Positions 52,101 to 61,320 of a DNA stretch of 64,000 bases are shown here, one piece after another (position 1 is the first letter of the stretch; the number at the start of each line of letters is the position of its first letter). Below the pieces are notes generated by a model. That model worked only from the letters and a program-made list of their open reading frames with translations. It made no database searches and was not told where the DNA came from. Position numbers and translations under genes: made by a program. Source of the DNA: Oreocharis arfaki (Eukaryota; Chordata; Aves; Passeriformes; Paramythiidae); contig VZRR01008003.1 of assembly GCA_013398015.1 (NCBI GenBank), positions 66,912 through 130,911 on the forward strand, written 5' to 3'.

Positions 52101-55100
52101 CTTCTACTGTATCTGACTGAAATTACAAAAGTCATGCTTTCCAGTCTTAAACTAATAGCAAAGTGCATCAGCAGGGTTGGAAATATAGAAGTATCTTACC
52201 TTTTCATCTCTTACAGTCACAAAAAGAAACACCTCTAACACTTTATCTTCTACTGCCTGTATTGTGACTTTAACCTCAGTAGCCTCTAAATGTAGTAATA
52301 AAGACAAGAAAAAAGATTAAATCCGTATCACACTATCAGTATTCTTCACTTGTACTTTCTGTGACAAACAAAACCAGAAATAACAATTTAAAATGTGTAA
52401 TGTTTGTTATTTCACCTAAGTTAAACAAGGAATTTAACAATAAAAACTTAGAAGCTCCAAAAAGGAACTTGTCCTTAGTCTTTGAAAGAGGATGCAGAGC
52501 TGAAACAGATTAATGACCTCTCGAGACAATCCACTCTTAGCTCTACACTAGAAGTCTTGGTTCACCTCTTAGATTCTGACAGTCTGGAGCACCAGTGTCC
52601 TTTCCAAGTGTGACATTTACTTTCCATGAAAGAAGTTGTATTTGCACATCTGTACAGCTTTGTTACTTTTCATTCAGGCAAATACAGCTGATAAATGTCT
52701 GCTCCCAAACCCTGAAGCACCTCTGCACACACTAATGCAGGACAGCTGTGATGCTGACTCAGAGACTCGTGTTAAAAACACAGAACAGTTCCACCGTCCA
52801 AAACAAATGTGACGTGAGTGCTCCCTTCGTCAGCCTGCTTGACAGCCAGATGCAATCTAGTTAACTACCAAAATTTATGCAGCATGGAAGCCCAGAGTAC
52901 TCAAAATGCAGCTCCACAAATATTTGTGCCTAAGTCACTCCATACTTACACAGGTCCTCTCCCTGTGTTTTTTAACAAACAGCATTTCTAAATATAACCA
53001 AGTATAAACAAGTGTAATAAACTTGTACAGAAGTACTACATTTCTCTAATAATGGATTTTTCCCAAAAATAGAAGAGCTATTTACCTCCGAGAAGTTTTC
53101 GAAAATGCTGGATAGCAGCAGTATCCCATCTTTTGGCTGGTCTAGGAAAAGAAACAAAACCAGTTTTCCCACATCATCAAGTATGAAAATAGTAATTTTT
53201 TAAAAAATAGCTTCTATACAAGCACAAAGCTCTACATCATGCCAGTTCTTACAAAATGCACAACTAGACAAATCAGCAGAATCTGACTGCTTAGCACATT
53301 AATTCAGTCATGGTAATATTGGTTCAGCTCACCAATATCATAAACTGATCAAAATTAAAAGATACTGTTTTATCAAGGTACCATGGCTTGCATCTAACAT
53401 AAAATATGAAGAAATCACAGAATTATTTGGGTTGGAAAAAAACCCCAAGATCACTGAAACCAACCCCTAACTCAGCACTGCTAAGGTCACCACTGAACCA
53501 TGTCCCTTACTGCCACATCTACATGTCTTTTAAATCTCTCCAGGGATGGTGAGTCCACCACTTCCCTGGGGAGCTTTGTCCTGTCAGCCAGAAGAGAATT
53601 AATCTTCGTCTTAGTAGCTGGTACAGTTCTGAGTTTACTATGACAATATTGCAGGTTTCTTCCTGAAATATAATCCCTTCTAAAAAATTCTGTACTAAAC
53701 CCTCCCATTTCAGAAATGTATCAACAGAATATATTTATCAAACCCTTCTTACCCTATTTTGGCAGTGTTTTCACAGTAGTCAATATGCAGTGTCAGTGGC
53801 TTTGTGCAGTGCAGGCGACACTTCTTTGCTCTATATGGGATCTTTGCAAATGCTCCTGCTAAAACTCGAATGCTGCAAAACAAAGTGGAAATTACCTCAT
53901 TTGACAGGGCAGAATTTCTTCTCCTGAAGTCACTCATCTCACAAACCACCTCCTGTTACCCTGAACTTGACAACACAGTTCTTCCTGGAGTTTGGATCCC
54001 ACTAGCTCCCACCCTGGAACCACTGCCTTACTCTAAGAGAGGTGCCATCAGGGACAACTGGTGAACAGAATTGCTTTGTATATGAACACACATCCTATTG
54101 ACCTGGAATCTTTATGATCCTTTCCCACTGCATTTTCAAGTCTTCTTAATATTTACCTTCTAAGTATCTTCATGATATTTAACCCACTGTCAAGTTGTTC
54201 TCCAGCAAGGCAACAGTCAACTTTAAAACATCATTTATTTTAAAATCTTTTAAGTAAGTTCGAATTTTGTGGAATACTACAAAAACCAATTTGGTGAAGT
54301 TTCTTATGCTCCAAGTTGCATATTTTAAGAAAGAACCAATTTAAGAACTGGACTAGGTTGCTCCAGAACACAGAACATACTTTTCAAGACTTTAGAAACA
54401 GAAGGTTTTATAATGATTTTATCAAAAACTCAGAACCTGTTAACATTCACCTTTTTTGGCACCATGATAAGACATGGTCAGCTCTTGGTAAACACACTGG
54501 GTCAATTGCAGTGGGAAAACCCCCACATATTTCTGTTTAGACCTCAAAAGCTGTTGCAGCAAGTGAAACCCTGCTTCTATAGATGGTTTTTGTGCTTGAC
54601 CTTCACTGGCCATAATCTTTAATTTTTTTAGTATACAGCAAATTATTAAGGAAGAAAAGAATATGAAAATAAGTTTTAACTGGCAATCACACAATTCCAT
54701 CACAACAAACTGACATTATTTCTATTCCAAATCTTTAAAAAAGTAAAACCTAAACTAAAAACCATCTTTAAAGTATCACAAAGTAAAGATTGGTTTGCAC
54801 TTAGGCTCTTTCAAGCATATTATCTGGTTAGCAGCTTCTCGTGGACACAATCTACACCTCAATTAAACCAAAGCATTGGCTAAATAAAAATTAATAGCAT
54901 CTGTATCTGTTAACAAATTCCTAACAGTGACAAAAAACTCTTAACACATACTTCTCTGATAAAACAGAACAGTATTTGGCATAATCCACAAGAAAACATC
55001 TGAGCTGGCAACCATCTGCATGGTACTGGAATGACTCGACAAGTGCCCTACACCAGCACTGGAGTTCTTCACTGAAAACCACGTAAACCTGAGGAAGAAG

Positions 55101-58100
55101 CAAAGAACAAGACAGCGGATTCTTTCAAATGGCCCCAGTTACACTCAAGGGTTTTTCAGAAGCAAGGACAGAATATTTATTACACAGCCTTCCTTTTTCT
55201 TTGCAAAACGCGAGCCTTGCAGCTTACACAGTTAGGAGGCTTGCAGATGAGAAAACACAACCCATAGAGATGCTATTATCTATTTTTCTGTGTAGAAGTA
55301 AAAAAAACCCAAAACCCAAACAAAACATGTATTTGATACTTCACCCCTAAATCAATGCAAAAAAATAGATTATTTCTATGTAGAGCAATAATCTTACCTG
55401 GCCTTTTTGTATCTCCTCTTGTTTTATTTCACCTGCATCTTTATAATTGTTATAGAACTGCTTCATTTCAGCATGCAGGTTTTCATAGACTATTTCACTG
55501 ACTACGCCTGGGACGTGGTCTTTCACAGCAAGCCAAAAGCAGCTTGGATCTTCAACCTGGGGCAAGGAGTAGCAAACAAATATCACTGACTTTCTAAGAG
55601 TATCTGAGCAGCAGACATAAAAATAAAACTTCATTTTTATAGGGCACCTTCAAAATTACAGTGACTGATACTGAGATACAGAATGTTAAGAAGTGAAACA
55701 TCTTTCATCTTCACAGCATTAGTTCATGAAATGGCTTCTCAGGTTCCAAGTTTCTTTAGCACTGAAACAAACACCACGTGGAGTCTAAAGGGAGCAGCAT
55801 TATCTACAAAGTTGGTTAAACTAAACGGTGGGCAAACTGCCCACTGCAAACACAAAGCTTTTCCATTCCATATGAAGTCCTCAGGAGGTACATATAAAAA
55901 CCTAAAACCATGATAAACCTCATCAAGGGGCTTTTCTTTGTGCTCAGAGTGTCTGCATGACAGCCAGTTTCTTTAAAACAGGGTGACAGCTTTCCACTAA
56001 GCCTTTGTAAACTGTCACATTCCAGTGTTCCAGGTCCCCAGTTGTTGTGGCTTAATCCCAGTAGGCAACTAAACCCCACACAGCTTCTCCCTCACTCGCA
56101 TCCCTGCAGCAGTAGGACCAGACAATTAGAAGGATGAAAGTGAGAAAACTCACAGGCTGGTATCAAAACAGCTGACAAGGCAAAGCAAGAGCTGCACGTG
56201 CAAGCAAAGCAACATAAAGAGTGCATTCACTGTTCCCCATTGGCAGCCAGCTGCTGCGCCATTTCCAGGAGCACAGAGCTTCACCACACGCAGTGCTGAC
56301 TTGGAAGGCAATCCGACAATCACAGACACCCGCAGCTTTTATTGCTCAGCATGACATCATATAGTAGGGAATATCCCCTCAGTCAGTGGTCCAGGCTGCA
56401 CACTGCATTTTCCAGTGTCTCCTCTGAAATTCAATATAATCTAGTGCTATACTATACATTATTTAAGTCTGTGCTGCGCATTCTCCATTTCGGATTTCAG
56501 CTGCATCTCTACTGCAGGGAGGAAGAGATTAGAAATGGAAAAATGGTGAGGAGGATGGTACATTAGTTTAAGTGATCTTGCAGCTGGGAATGCCAAGGCC
56601 TAGAGAATATCAGAGTGGAAAACCCCCATGTATTATGCCTACTGCAGTCTATCTTCTGTTTTGAGAAGTAGAATTTCTATGTAGAGGTAACATAAATGTT
56701 TGGAGAGACTTGGAGGCACTCTCATGGACATGTTGAGCTCCCTGTTGGGAGAAAGATCAAAGCTAAGAGATCATGAAAAACCCAGGAGAGCTCAACAGGT
56801 TCTTGATGAATCCTATGCGAAGGGCTGAGCTTACTGGTGTCCACCCGGGTGTGCCCCAGTATCCTCCAGTTAGCCAGGCCAGTTAAATTAATTGACTCCC
56901 TACATTTCAGCCGTGGCTTTGTGGTTGTTCTGGCTGTCTGCCTGTGTTAACTTACAAACCTACTGCCGTGGGTTAGAGCTGAGTTGATTGACGTGTGTTT
57001 TGGCCAACTGCGCTTTTCCGAATTTGCGTATTTAAGCCTTGTGGAAGTGCAGAAAGTGCGAGTTGTCCCAGCTCTCCCGCGGGGCAGCGGGGGAGGAATG
57101 CGCTCCGGGCTCCGTCTCCTGCAGCGGGCCCGCGCCTTCCCCTCCCCCGGCGCCGGGGCACGGGCCCCGGAGATGCTGCGGGAGAACCGTCCCAGAGCCG
57201 CGGGCAGCTGAGAAACAACCATGAGCTGTAGCAGAGCCGAGACCACCCGGCGCGGCTTCTGGANNNNNNNNNNNNNNNNNNNNNNNNNNNNNNNNNNNNN
57301 NNNNNNNNNNNNNNNNNNNNNNNNNNNNNNNNNNNNNNNNNNNNNNNNNNNNNNNNGTGGCCACGCCAGGTCACCCAGGAGCTGTGAGAGACTGTAAGAG
57401 GCTTTCAGAGATTGTGTGAAGAAGAGAGCCGCTGCTTTCAGGCTGGAATGGTTTATCCTTAAACGAGACACCCCATGTGTGGCCCATGAATGGCAGCGTG
57501 AAGGGGACTTCAGAATTTTCATGGGAGAGGTGTTTTGCACGGCAGCAGATTTCCGGGCAGGTCTGTCTGCTAGTGCCAGTTTGGAAACCACGTTTAAGCA
57601 GAAGGAAAAAACTATTTTTTCCTCAAATATTAGAGAGACTTTTAAAACCTGCATTGCTAACCAATATCTCATGTTGTGTCATCCTTTGTGCAAGTTTAGT
57701 AAATGGAGGTGGGGTGCTGGAAGAGAGGGGAATGTGTTTCTTTTTATCTTTAGTTCTTTTAGTAATAAAACTCTCTTTATACTGTACTTAACCCAAGTAC
57801 GTACCTGTTTTGCCTCGCAATTTTTTTGTTTTCCTCAATATCATTGATTTCCCCCTATGCAAAGTAACAGATTTCGTGGGGCTTGGCACGTAGCCAGCTC
57901 AAACCTCGACACCTACTCACCAATTTTACAACGAAACCAAGAAAATAAAACAAAAGACAAAACATATATATAACCCATATATGACTCCACAAGTATAAAG
58001 GTGAATGGAAATTCACAGGCATTATCTGGTTTGTAAATCTGATCTCCAGAAAGTCAGACGGAAATTAACATCAAACCTTTAGATTTAAAAAAAAAGCCGC

Positions 58101-58125
58101 ATACCTTTAATACCACGACTTCCAT
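34197..58125 (-). CDS. TDRD12: TDRD12, Tudor/helicase-like piRNA factor, 30 coding exons, 1225 aa, intact
   Basis: Germline Tudor protein of the piRNA pathway, needed in mouse for secondary piRNA production and transposon silencing; acts in germ granules. Coding exons in order: 58105-58125, 55398-55556, 54952-55088, 53753-53872, 53086-53141, 52200-52285, 51134-51332, 50872-50948, 50497-50555, 49716-49776, 48969-49073, 48390-48575, 47791-47944, 46686-46813, 45956-46144, 45090-45218, 43478-43595, 42584-42711, 42272-42492, 41971-42070, 40184-40371, 39660-39867, 39025-39117, 37947-38116, 36655-36764, 35582-35636, 35000-35113, 34762-34915, 34602-34668, 34197-34282. All phases agree; total 3678 nt including TAA. 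Domains: Tudor 1 (about 8-150), helicase-like (about 360-705), CCCH finger (768-787), Tudor 2 (about 812-975), CS domain (about 1087-1185), acidic end. Human TDRD12 is of similar size. The start ATG (58123-58125) has a good context (AAACATGG). Least certain joins: the exon 18 donor AAG|GTTTGG and the exon 22 acceptor. Confidence 0.96.
34602..35113 (-). other. TDRD12: TDRD12 exons 27-29: CS (p23-like) domain
   Basis: Exons 35000-35113, 34762-34915 and 34602-34668, residues about 1086-1197. HPQIKWFEDNVTVTLKVQI is the usual first strand pair of CS domains; EGRLYVADLDLY and KGAWYKLLK are later ones. CS domains are often HSP90 co-chaperone modules. The last exon (34197-34282) adds an acidic tail, SSEDSDTESDE, reminiscent of p23. 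Confidence 0.9.
37947..40371 (-). other. TDRD12: TDRD12 exons 21-24: second Tudor domain
   Basis: Exons 40184-40371, 39660-39867, 39025-39117 and 37947-38116, residues 812-1030. Motifs: HATNYFGRIV, YIDEGRT, LLHLPEKF, VEWNPK, INHKIKGKLHHAKV, TVWVDPM and NPEHIAEIQKL. This is the more conserved of the two Tudor domains by eye. Confidence 0.93.
40468..41072 (-). mobile_element. Solo LTR (endogenous retrovirus) in TDRD12 intron 20
   Basis: The element starts TGTCGCAG and ends CTAAGCA, flanked on both sides by CTCTCC (40462-40467 and 41073-41078), a 6-bp target duplication. On the minus strand it has TATAAAAG (from TTTTATA near 40553) followed by AATAAA (40521-40526) and a short R-U5, the order expected of an LTR. 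It resembles LTRs I know from bird genomes. It is in the same sense as TDRD12. No internal retroviral genes are present. Confidence 0.8.
41971..42492 (-). other. TDRD12: TDRD12 exons 19-20: CCCH zinc finger
   Basis: C768-x8-C777-x5-C783-x3-H787, read across the join of 42272-42492 and 41971-42070 (RPLCASLKTFGIC, then RNRTACPDRH). This is a standard CCCH spacing, so a folded RNA-binding finger is likely. Confidence 0.9.
43048..43545. repeat. TDRD12: Duplicated segment, source copy (intron 17 and part of exon 17)
   Basis: This stretch of TDRD12, running from intron 17 into the last part of exon 17, is matched along its length by 59832-60332 in the same orientation. Shared anchors include TTGTTACTG, TTTGGAAAT/TTTGGAATT, CTGTAGCA, AAGAAGTAAA, CTGCCCCTGTGG, GTGTAAGT, CACCTAAC and AGTGCCAGAACT, in the same order and with like spacing. 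Confidence 0.85.
46560..46598. repeat. (AC)n / A-rich low-complexity tract
   Basis: ACACACACAC passing into a run of A with two G interruptions. Intronic. Confidence 0.9.
50574..50637. repeat. TDRD12: 32-bp tandem duplication next to a TDRD12 splice acceptor
   Basis: Two copies, 50574-50605 and 50606-50637, differing at one base (TAATATA versus TAACATA). In TDRD12 sense they lie about 17-80 nt upstream of exon 9 (50497-50555), the zone where a branch point is expected. Confidence 0.95.
53414..53576 (-). repeat. CR1 LINE fragment, 3' end
   Basis: AATCACAGAATTATTTGGGTTGGAA begins the reverse complement of a CR1 tail. CCATGTCCCTTACTGCCACATCTACA and CCAGGGATGG follow in the usual order. It stops abruptly at an LTR start (53577). 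Confidence 0.88.
53577..53700 (+). mobile_element. LTR fragment inserted at the edge of a CR1
   Basis: TGTCCTG followed by GAGAATTAATCTTCGTC and TAGTAGCTGGTACAG resembles the 5' end of a common avian LTR family. The match fades after about 53700, so only a piece of U3 remains. It starts exactly where CR1 similarity ends. Confidence 0.65.
53753..55556 (-). other. TDRD12: TDRD12 exons 2-4: first Tudor domain
   Basis: Exons 55398-55556, 54952-55088 and 53753-53872 encode residues 8-146. Visible motifs are EDPSCFWLAV, VYVVFSEELQCWCRALVESF, CFLVDYAKY and PYRAKKCRLHCTKPLTLHID. The FxVDYA-type turn is characteristic of extended Tudor domains, which bind methylated arginines of PIWI proteins. Exon joins: phase 0, then 2, then 2. 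Confidence 0.93.
56043..56440 (-). mobile_element. Decayed avian LTR
   Basis: TGTTGTGGCTTAATCCC and GGCAACTAAACCCCACACAGC, read in reverse complement, resemble the 3' end of the same abundant avian LTR family as at 53577. GCATGACATCATATAG and GGAATATCCCCTCAGTCAGT fit its middle. The other end is not clear, and no target duplication was found. Confidence 0.7.
56964..57910 (+). mobile_element. Solo LTR of an endogenous retrovirus, 5-bp target duplication
   Basis: The ends are TGCCGTGGGTTAGAGCTG and (reverse complement of the right end) TGTCGAGGTTTGAGCTG, an imperfect inverted terminal repeat with TG...CA. CCTAC flanks both sides (56959-56963 and 57911-57915). Inside are TATTTAAG at 57029-57036, a GC-rich leader and AATAAA at 57764-57769. 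A 5-bp duplication is usual for ERVL-type elements. It is antisense to TDRD12. There are no internal genes, so it is a recombined solo LTR. Its GC-rich middle holds a 93-base gap. Confidence 0.9.
57264..57356. other. Assembly gap (93 N) inside the LTR
   Basis: Unresolved bases in the GC-rich central part of the solo LTR. Confidence 0.99.
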
Positions 58126-58154
58126 GTTTATCTCCTATGTCTCTCTTATCACTG
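58105..58154 (-). CDS. TDRD12: TDRD12 first coding exon with 5' UTR
   Basis: The coding part is 58105-58125 (MEVVVLK, then AAG|GTATGC). The exon appears to start at 58154 after a TTTTACAG acceptor, so a non-coding exon lies further upstream. The short hydrophobic N-terminus followed by VEDP matches mammalian TDRD12 (LLVLK-VEDP). Confidence 0.85.
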
Positions 58155-59609
58155 CTGTAAAAGAACAACAAACACTTGATGAACCATTTTTAACTTCACC
58201 TTTTTTTTGAAGGCTATGTGAAGAGCATACACCTGAAGTAAGCCTATGGATTTTTACTACTCATGTCAGGAGTAGTAGCCTAAGCAACTGATTTACACGT
58301 TTCGAAGGGTTCAAAACAGCTTTCTTAACGAGGCACTGTGTTAAAGCCTAATTAGGATTTGCCATCCATGCTGCATCTTTTCCATTCAAAGGCCAACGGC
58401 AATAGGCTGATGGCAGAGGCTGCTACAACCTACCTACATGACCAAATGGACAGAAACACCAGAGAATATTTACATCTTAAAAAAAAACAACAAACAAACA
58501 AACAAAAAACCACACCAAAACCCACAGCCTTATACAAAAGAGGAATCCCAAACTTAGCCAACAATTTTACTGTCACAGATTTTTACTAGTATTTCACACT
58601 ACGTCTGTCTGCAATGGTACATACCAGACCTAGGAGTTACAACAGAACAATGAAACTTCCAGCAAGTCATTTACATTTCATTTTGGTACTAATCAGTACA
58701 TCGTGGTATCATCACCGCAGTGTCTAGCTTACAACTTGAAAGAGTTAACGCTGAAAAGCAGGTGCCTAGTGAAAGGTTTCAGAAAACCAAAATCGAGACA
58801 TTGTCCTTCCACTTCCAAAGCTATCGCTGAACAAGCCAACACTAAGCAGCAACACAGCTACACTGCGGTGACACAAGCTCTAAGCGACAGCACTGATCAT
58901 TCCCAGTTTAACATGACAATGGAACAGCTGAAACGCCTGCAGAAGCTTTACTCAAGATCATTTAACACATGCAAAGCCCCTGAGTTTCACACTCCTTTCT
59001 AACACTGCACTGTAATATACTGCAACAAGAGATATGCAGTGTTGCCTTAGACACTTAATGTAGACTTCTTTCAGAAATAAGAAGTGAGGGGCATAAATAA
59101 CTTCAGCTAATGTTTCGGGTTAATTAGTGCCAACCCACTAACTGGCCCATCGACGTGTCAGGGATGAAGCAAGCCCACAGAAATGCCAGCTCTCCCAATG
59201 CATTCCAATGAACATTCACGCTTTGCTAAGAACTGAGTAGGAAAACAAACGCTTGCCCAAATCCCACACCTAGCACTAGATAGTATTTAATCTGTAAAAA
59301 TGCTGTAATTCACTAAATCCCTTGCCCCACCCTGCTGCCTTAACACAAACCTAAAAAAGAAGGAGTCTCTGCAACTATCCCGGTGTGTGCAAACACTCCT
59401 AGAAAACACAACCCGCTCTCCCTCTGCCCAGCCGTGCTCCATCCAAACCCTGCTCACTCAGAAGGCACAGAGCGAGGGAACCGCAGCGCGGCAACACGGA
59501 CTTTAAAAAACACTTTTTTCGCTTTATTCCCTCTTCCACCAGCCCAATCCCCATTTCCCCCATTCCTCCATAGTTCCACGCTCTTCCCCGTAGGAAGAAG
59601 CCCACTGAC
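58155..59609 (-). other. TDRD12: TDRD12 5' UTR intron
   Basis: About 1.45 kb between the inferred non-coding exon and the first coding exon. I see no repeat or gene in it. Confidence 0.6.
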
Positions 59610-59770
59610 CTCGGTCTCCGCCCGCTCCTCGCGGAACCTTCCAGCAGGCGCTTCCAGCGGCTCCTTCCAGAAATCTCCAGCGCTCCCCCCTCCAACACCA
59701 CTCCCGGGGCGGGCTCAGAGCCCAAAGCGGCCCATTCCCGGCTCCTCAGAGGCGTGTCGTAGCCAATTAC
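59610..59770 (-). promoter_or_regulatory. TDRD12: TDRD12 CpG promoter and non-coding exon 1 (inferred)
   Basis: A small CpG-rich patch. In minus sense it ends GACCGAG|GTCAGT, a good donor with the exon's low end at 59610. A GC box lies near 59706-59712 and an inverted CCAAT box at 59763-59767. Its distance and direction fit the TDRD12 5' end. The exact start site cannot be read from sequence. Confidence 0.6.
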
Positions 59771-59831
59771 ACAGCCAACTATTGCCGGGTGTGAAAAACA
59801 GCTGAAACGCTGCAGGAAATCTCACAAATCC

Positions 59832-60332
59832 CAGGGAAGTCCATCGTCTTGCTTTTTGTTTCAAATGGAAACCAAACGCAGTGTGAAAAAATAAAAGCCT
59901 TTGTTACTGCGAACAACTTGAAATCAAGAAAATTCTGCTGGGACTTAAAGGAAATTGTAACAATAAATGTTTGGAATTTGGAATTTATTTCAGGCCTAAA
60001 GTCTGTACCAGAGGCAATGGTGAAATAGCGGTAGTTCTTTGGAAATACTGGTAGTTCTTAACTAATGCAGGGACAACAACCACAGAAAGATAGAAGAATA
60101 TAAAACAAGTCAGCTGTAGCATGAAGAAGTAAATAGACAACGGGGAAGAGTTCCTAGGGATCTGCCCCTGTGGGAGTGATGAAATAACTTAGTGTAAGTA
60201 CTTAGTGTAGATCTTAGCTCTGCTTGAAGTCATAACCCTAACTCGACAGAGGGCGAATCACCTAACGCGAGTGCCAGAACTCGCTGGGTGAGTTTTTCCA
60301 CCCAAATTTCCCACCACATTTGGCATCACCCC
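59832..60332. repeat. Diverged duplicate of TDRD12 intron 17 and exon 17 end
   Basis: Similar throughout to 43048-43545, same orientation, with many substitutions and small indels. The part matching exon 17 (about 60257-60332) keeps the donor (TTAG|GTGATT in minus sense), but the frame is disturbed and the 5' part of the exon and its acceptor are missing. It lies upstream of the TDRD12 promoter, so it is a non-functional remnant. Confidence 0.85.
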
Positions 60333-60479
60333 AGGGCTCCTCCCCTGCCTACATTTCCAATACCCACAGTCCTGCTGTGCCCCAGGGGTGACCTAAATAA
60401 TTTACCAAAAATATTTTCTCATAATACCCACTTTCCACCACAAATGTAAACTGGTAGAATAACCATAAGGGACAGAACA

Positions 60480-61320
60480 ATAAAAAAATCTTCCGTGATC
60501 TCAAGGGATATGGTCCAGACAAAAAAAGTGAAGGTTCTAGGAGAGCACAGTCACTTGGTTAAGGAACCCCTGGAAACTGCCCTCAGAGATAAAGGAGCAG
60601 GAGAGAAGAGAGCTGGTGGCTCTTTGAGCATCTTTTCCTTGAAGTATAAAAGCTCTTTGAACTTCTCTGTACGTCTCTTCTTCATGTGTGAGAAATCAGG
60701 CAAGCAGGGCAGGAGACCAGTGAAGCTGAGTGAGGCCCTTCTGGTCTGACTGAAGTGTAAGAAAGAAATGCACGCGCACTGGAAGCAGGAATATGTATCC
60801 ATAGGGGAGAACAGAGGGATGGCACTTGAGGGTATAGGAATGGAATGAGGGGAGCTAAGGCACAGTTTGAGCTGAATGTGGTAAGGGATCTGAAAAAAAA
60901 TAAGGGCTCCTTAGACGTATGTTGATTGGAAAAGGAGGACTTTAACAAATGTATACTCCCACCCCCAATATCAGTGATAATCCATGTGGACAGAGCTGAC
61001 AGGGTTTCTTTGACATTTGACTTTTTTTTTGCCTCAGTTTTTGCTGGCAGTCATGCTCCCAACAACTCTCAATTCCCTCAACTTCAAGGTGGGGAAATAA
61101 AGTACGTTCCCTCGTAGGAGAAAACCAAGTTCAAAACCATCTGAGAAACTTGAAGATAAACAAGTCCTTGGGACATGATGAGAAGCATCCCAGGGTTCTG
61201 AGGGAACTGGCAAGCGTGGGTCGTAAGCCACTCTCCATTGCATTTGACAACTCATGGCAGGCAGGCAAAGTCTCCAGTGACTGGACAAAAGGGAAAGTCA
61301 CACCCAGCCAGAATATTCAG
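60480..61320 (+). mobile_element. CR1 LINE fragment, ORF2 5' part
   Basis: Decayed reverse-transcriptase ORF of CR1. 61150-61320 translates to INKSLGHDEKHPRVLRELAS and DWTKGKVTPSQN, which match the start of the CR1 reverse-transcriptase domain. Upstream, 60700-60960 and the CCTCAGTTTTTGCTGGCAG stretch near 61033 fit the linker before it. Several stops and indels; the 3' portion is missing. Boundaries are approximate. Confidence 0.75.

Larger units (their letters stand above)
35114..55397 (-). other. TDRD12: TDRD12 introns 3' of exon 2: residual sequence
   Basis: Introns longer than 300 nt with nothing I can name beyond splice sites: 35114-35581, 35637-36654, 36765-37946, 38117-39024, 39118-39659, 42712-43477 (source of the duplicate described separately), 43596-45089, 45219-45955, 46145-46685 (with an (AC)n/A-rich tract), 46814-47790, 47945-48389, 48576-48968, 49074-49715, 49777-50496, 51333-52199, 52286-53085 and 53873-54951. 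Intron 40372-41970 holds an LTR, 50556-50871 a 32-bp tandem repeat, and 53142-53752 a CR1/LTR nest. Confidence 0.75.
55557..58104 (-). other. TDRD12: TDRD12 intron 1 (between first two coding exons)
   Basis: About 2.5 kb, the main landing site for LTRs in this gene: a decayed LTR (about 56043-56440) and a full solo LTR (56964-57910). The rest is unremarkable. Confidence 0.8.

Noticed and set aside
56947..57672. 241-codon minus-strand frame with unknown residues
   Set aside because: Antisense of the solo LTR and crossing a gap; not a gene.
59383..59805. 140-codon plus-strand frame over the TDRD12 promoter
   Set aside because: Pro/Ser-rich translation of a CpG promoter; no motif and no independent support.
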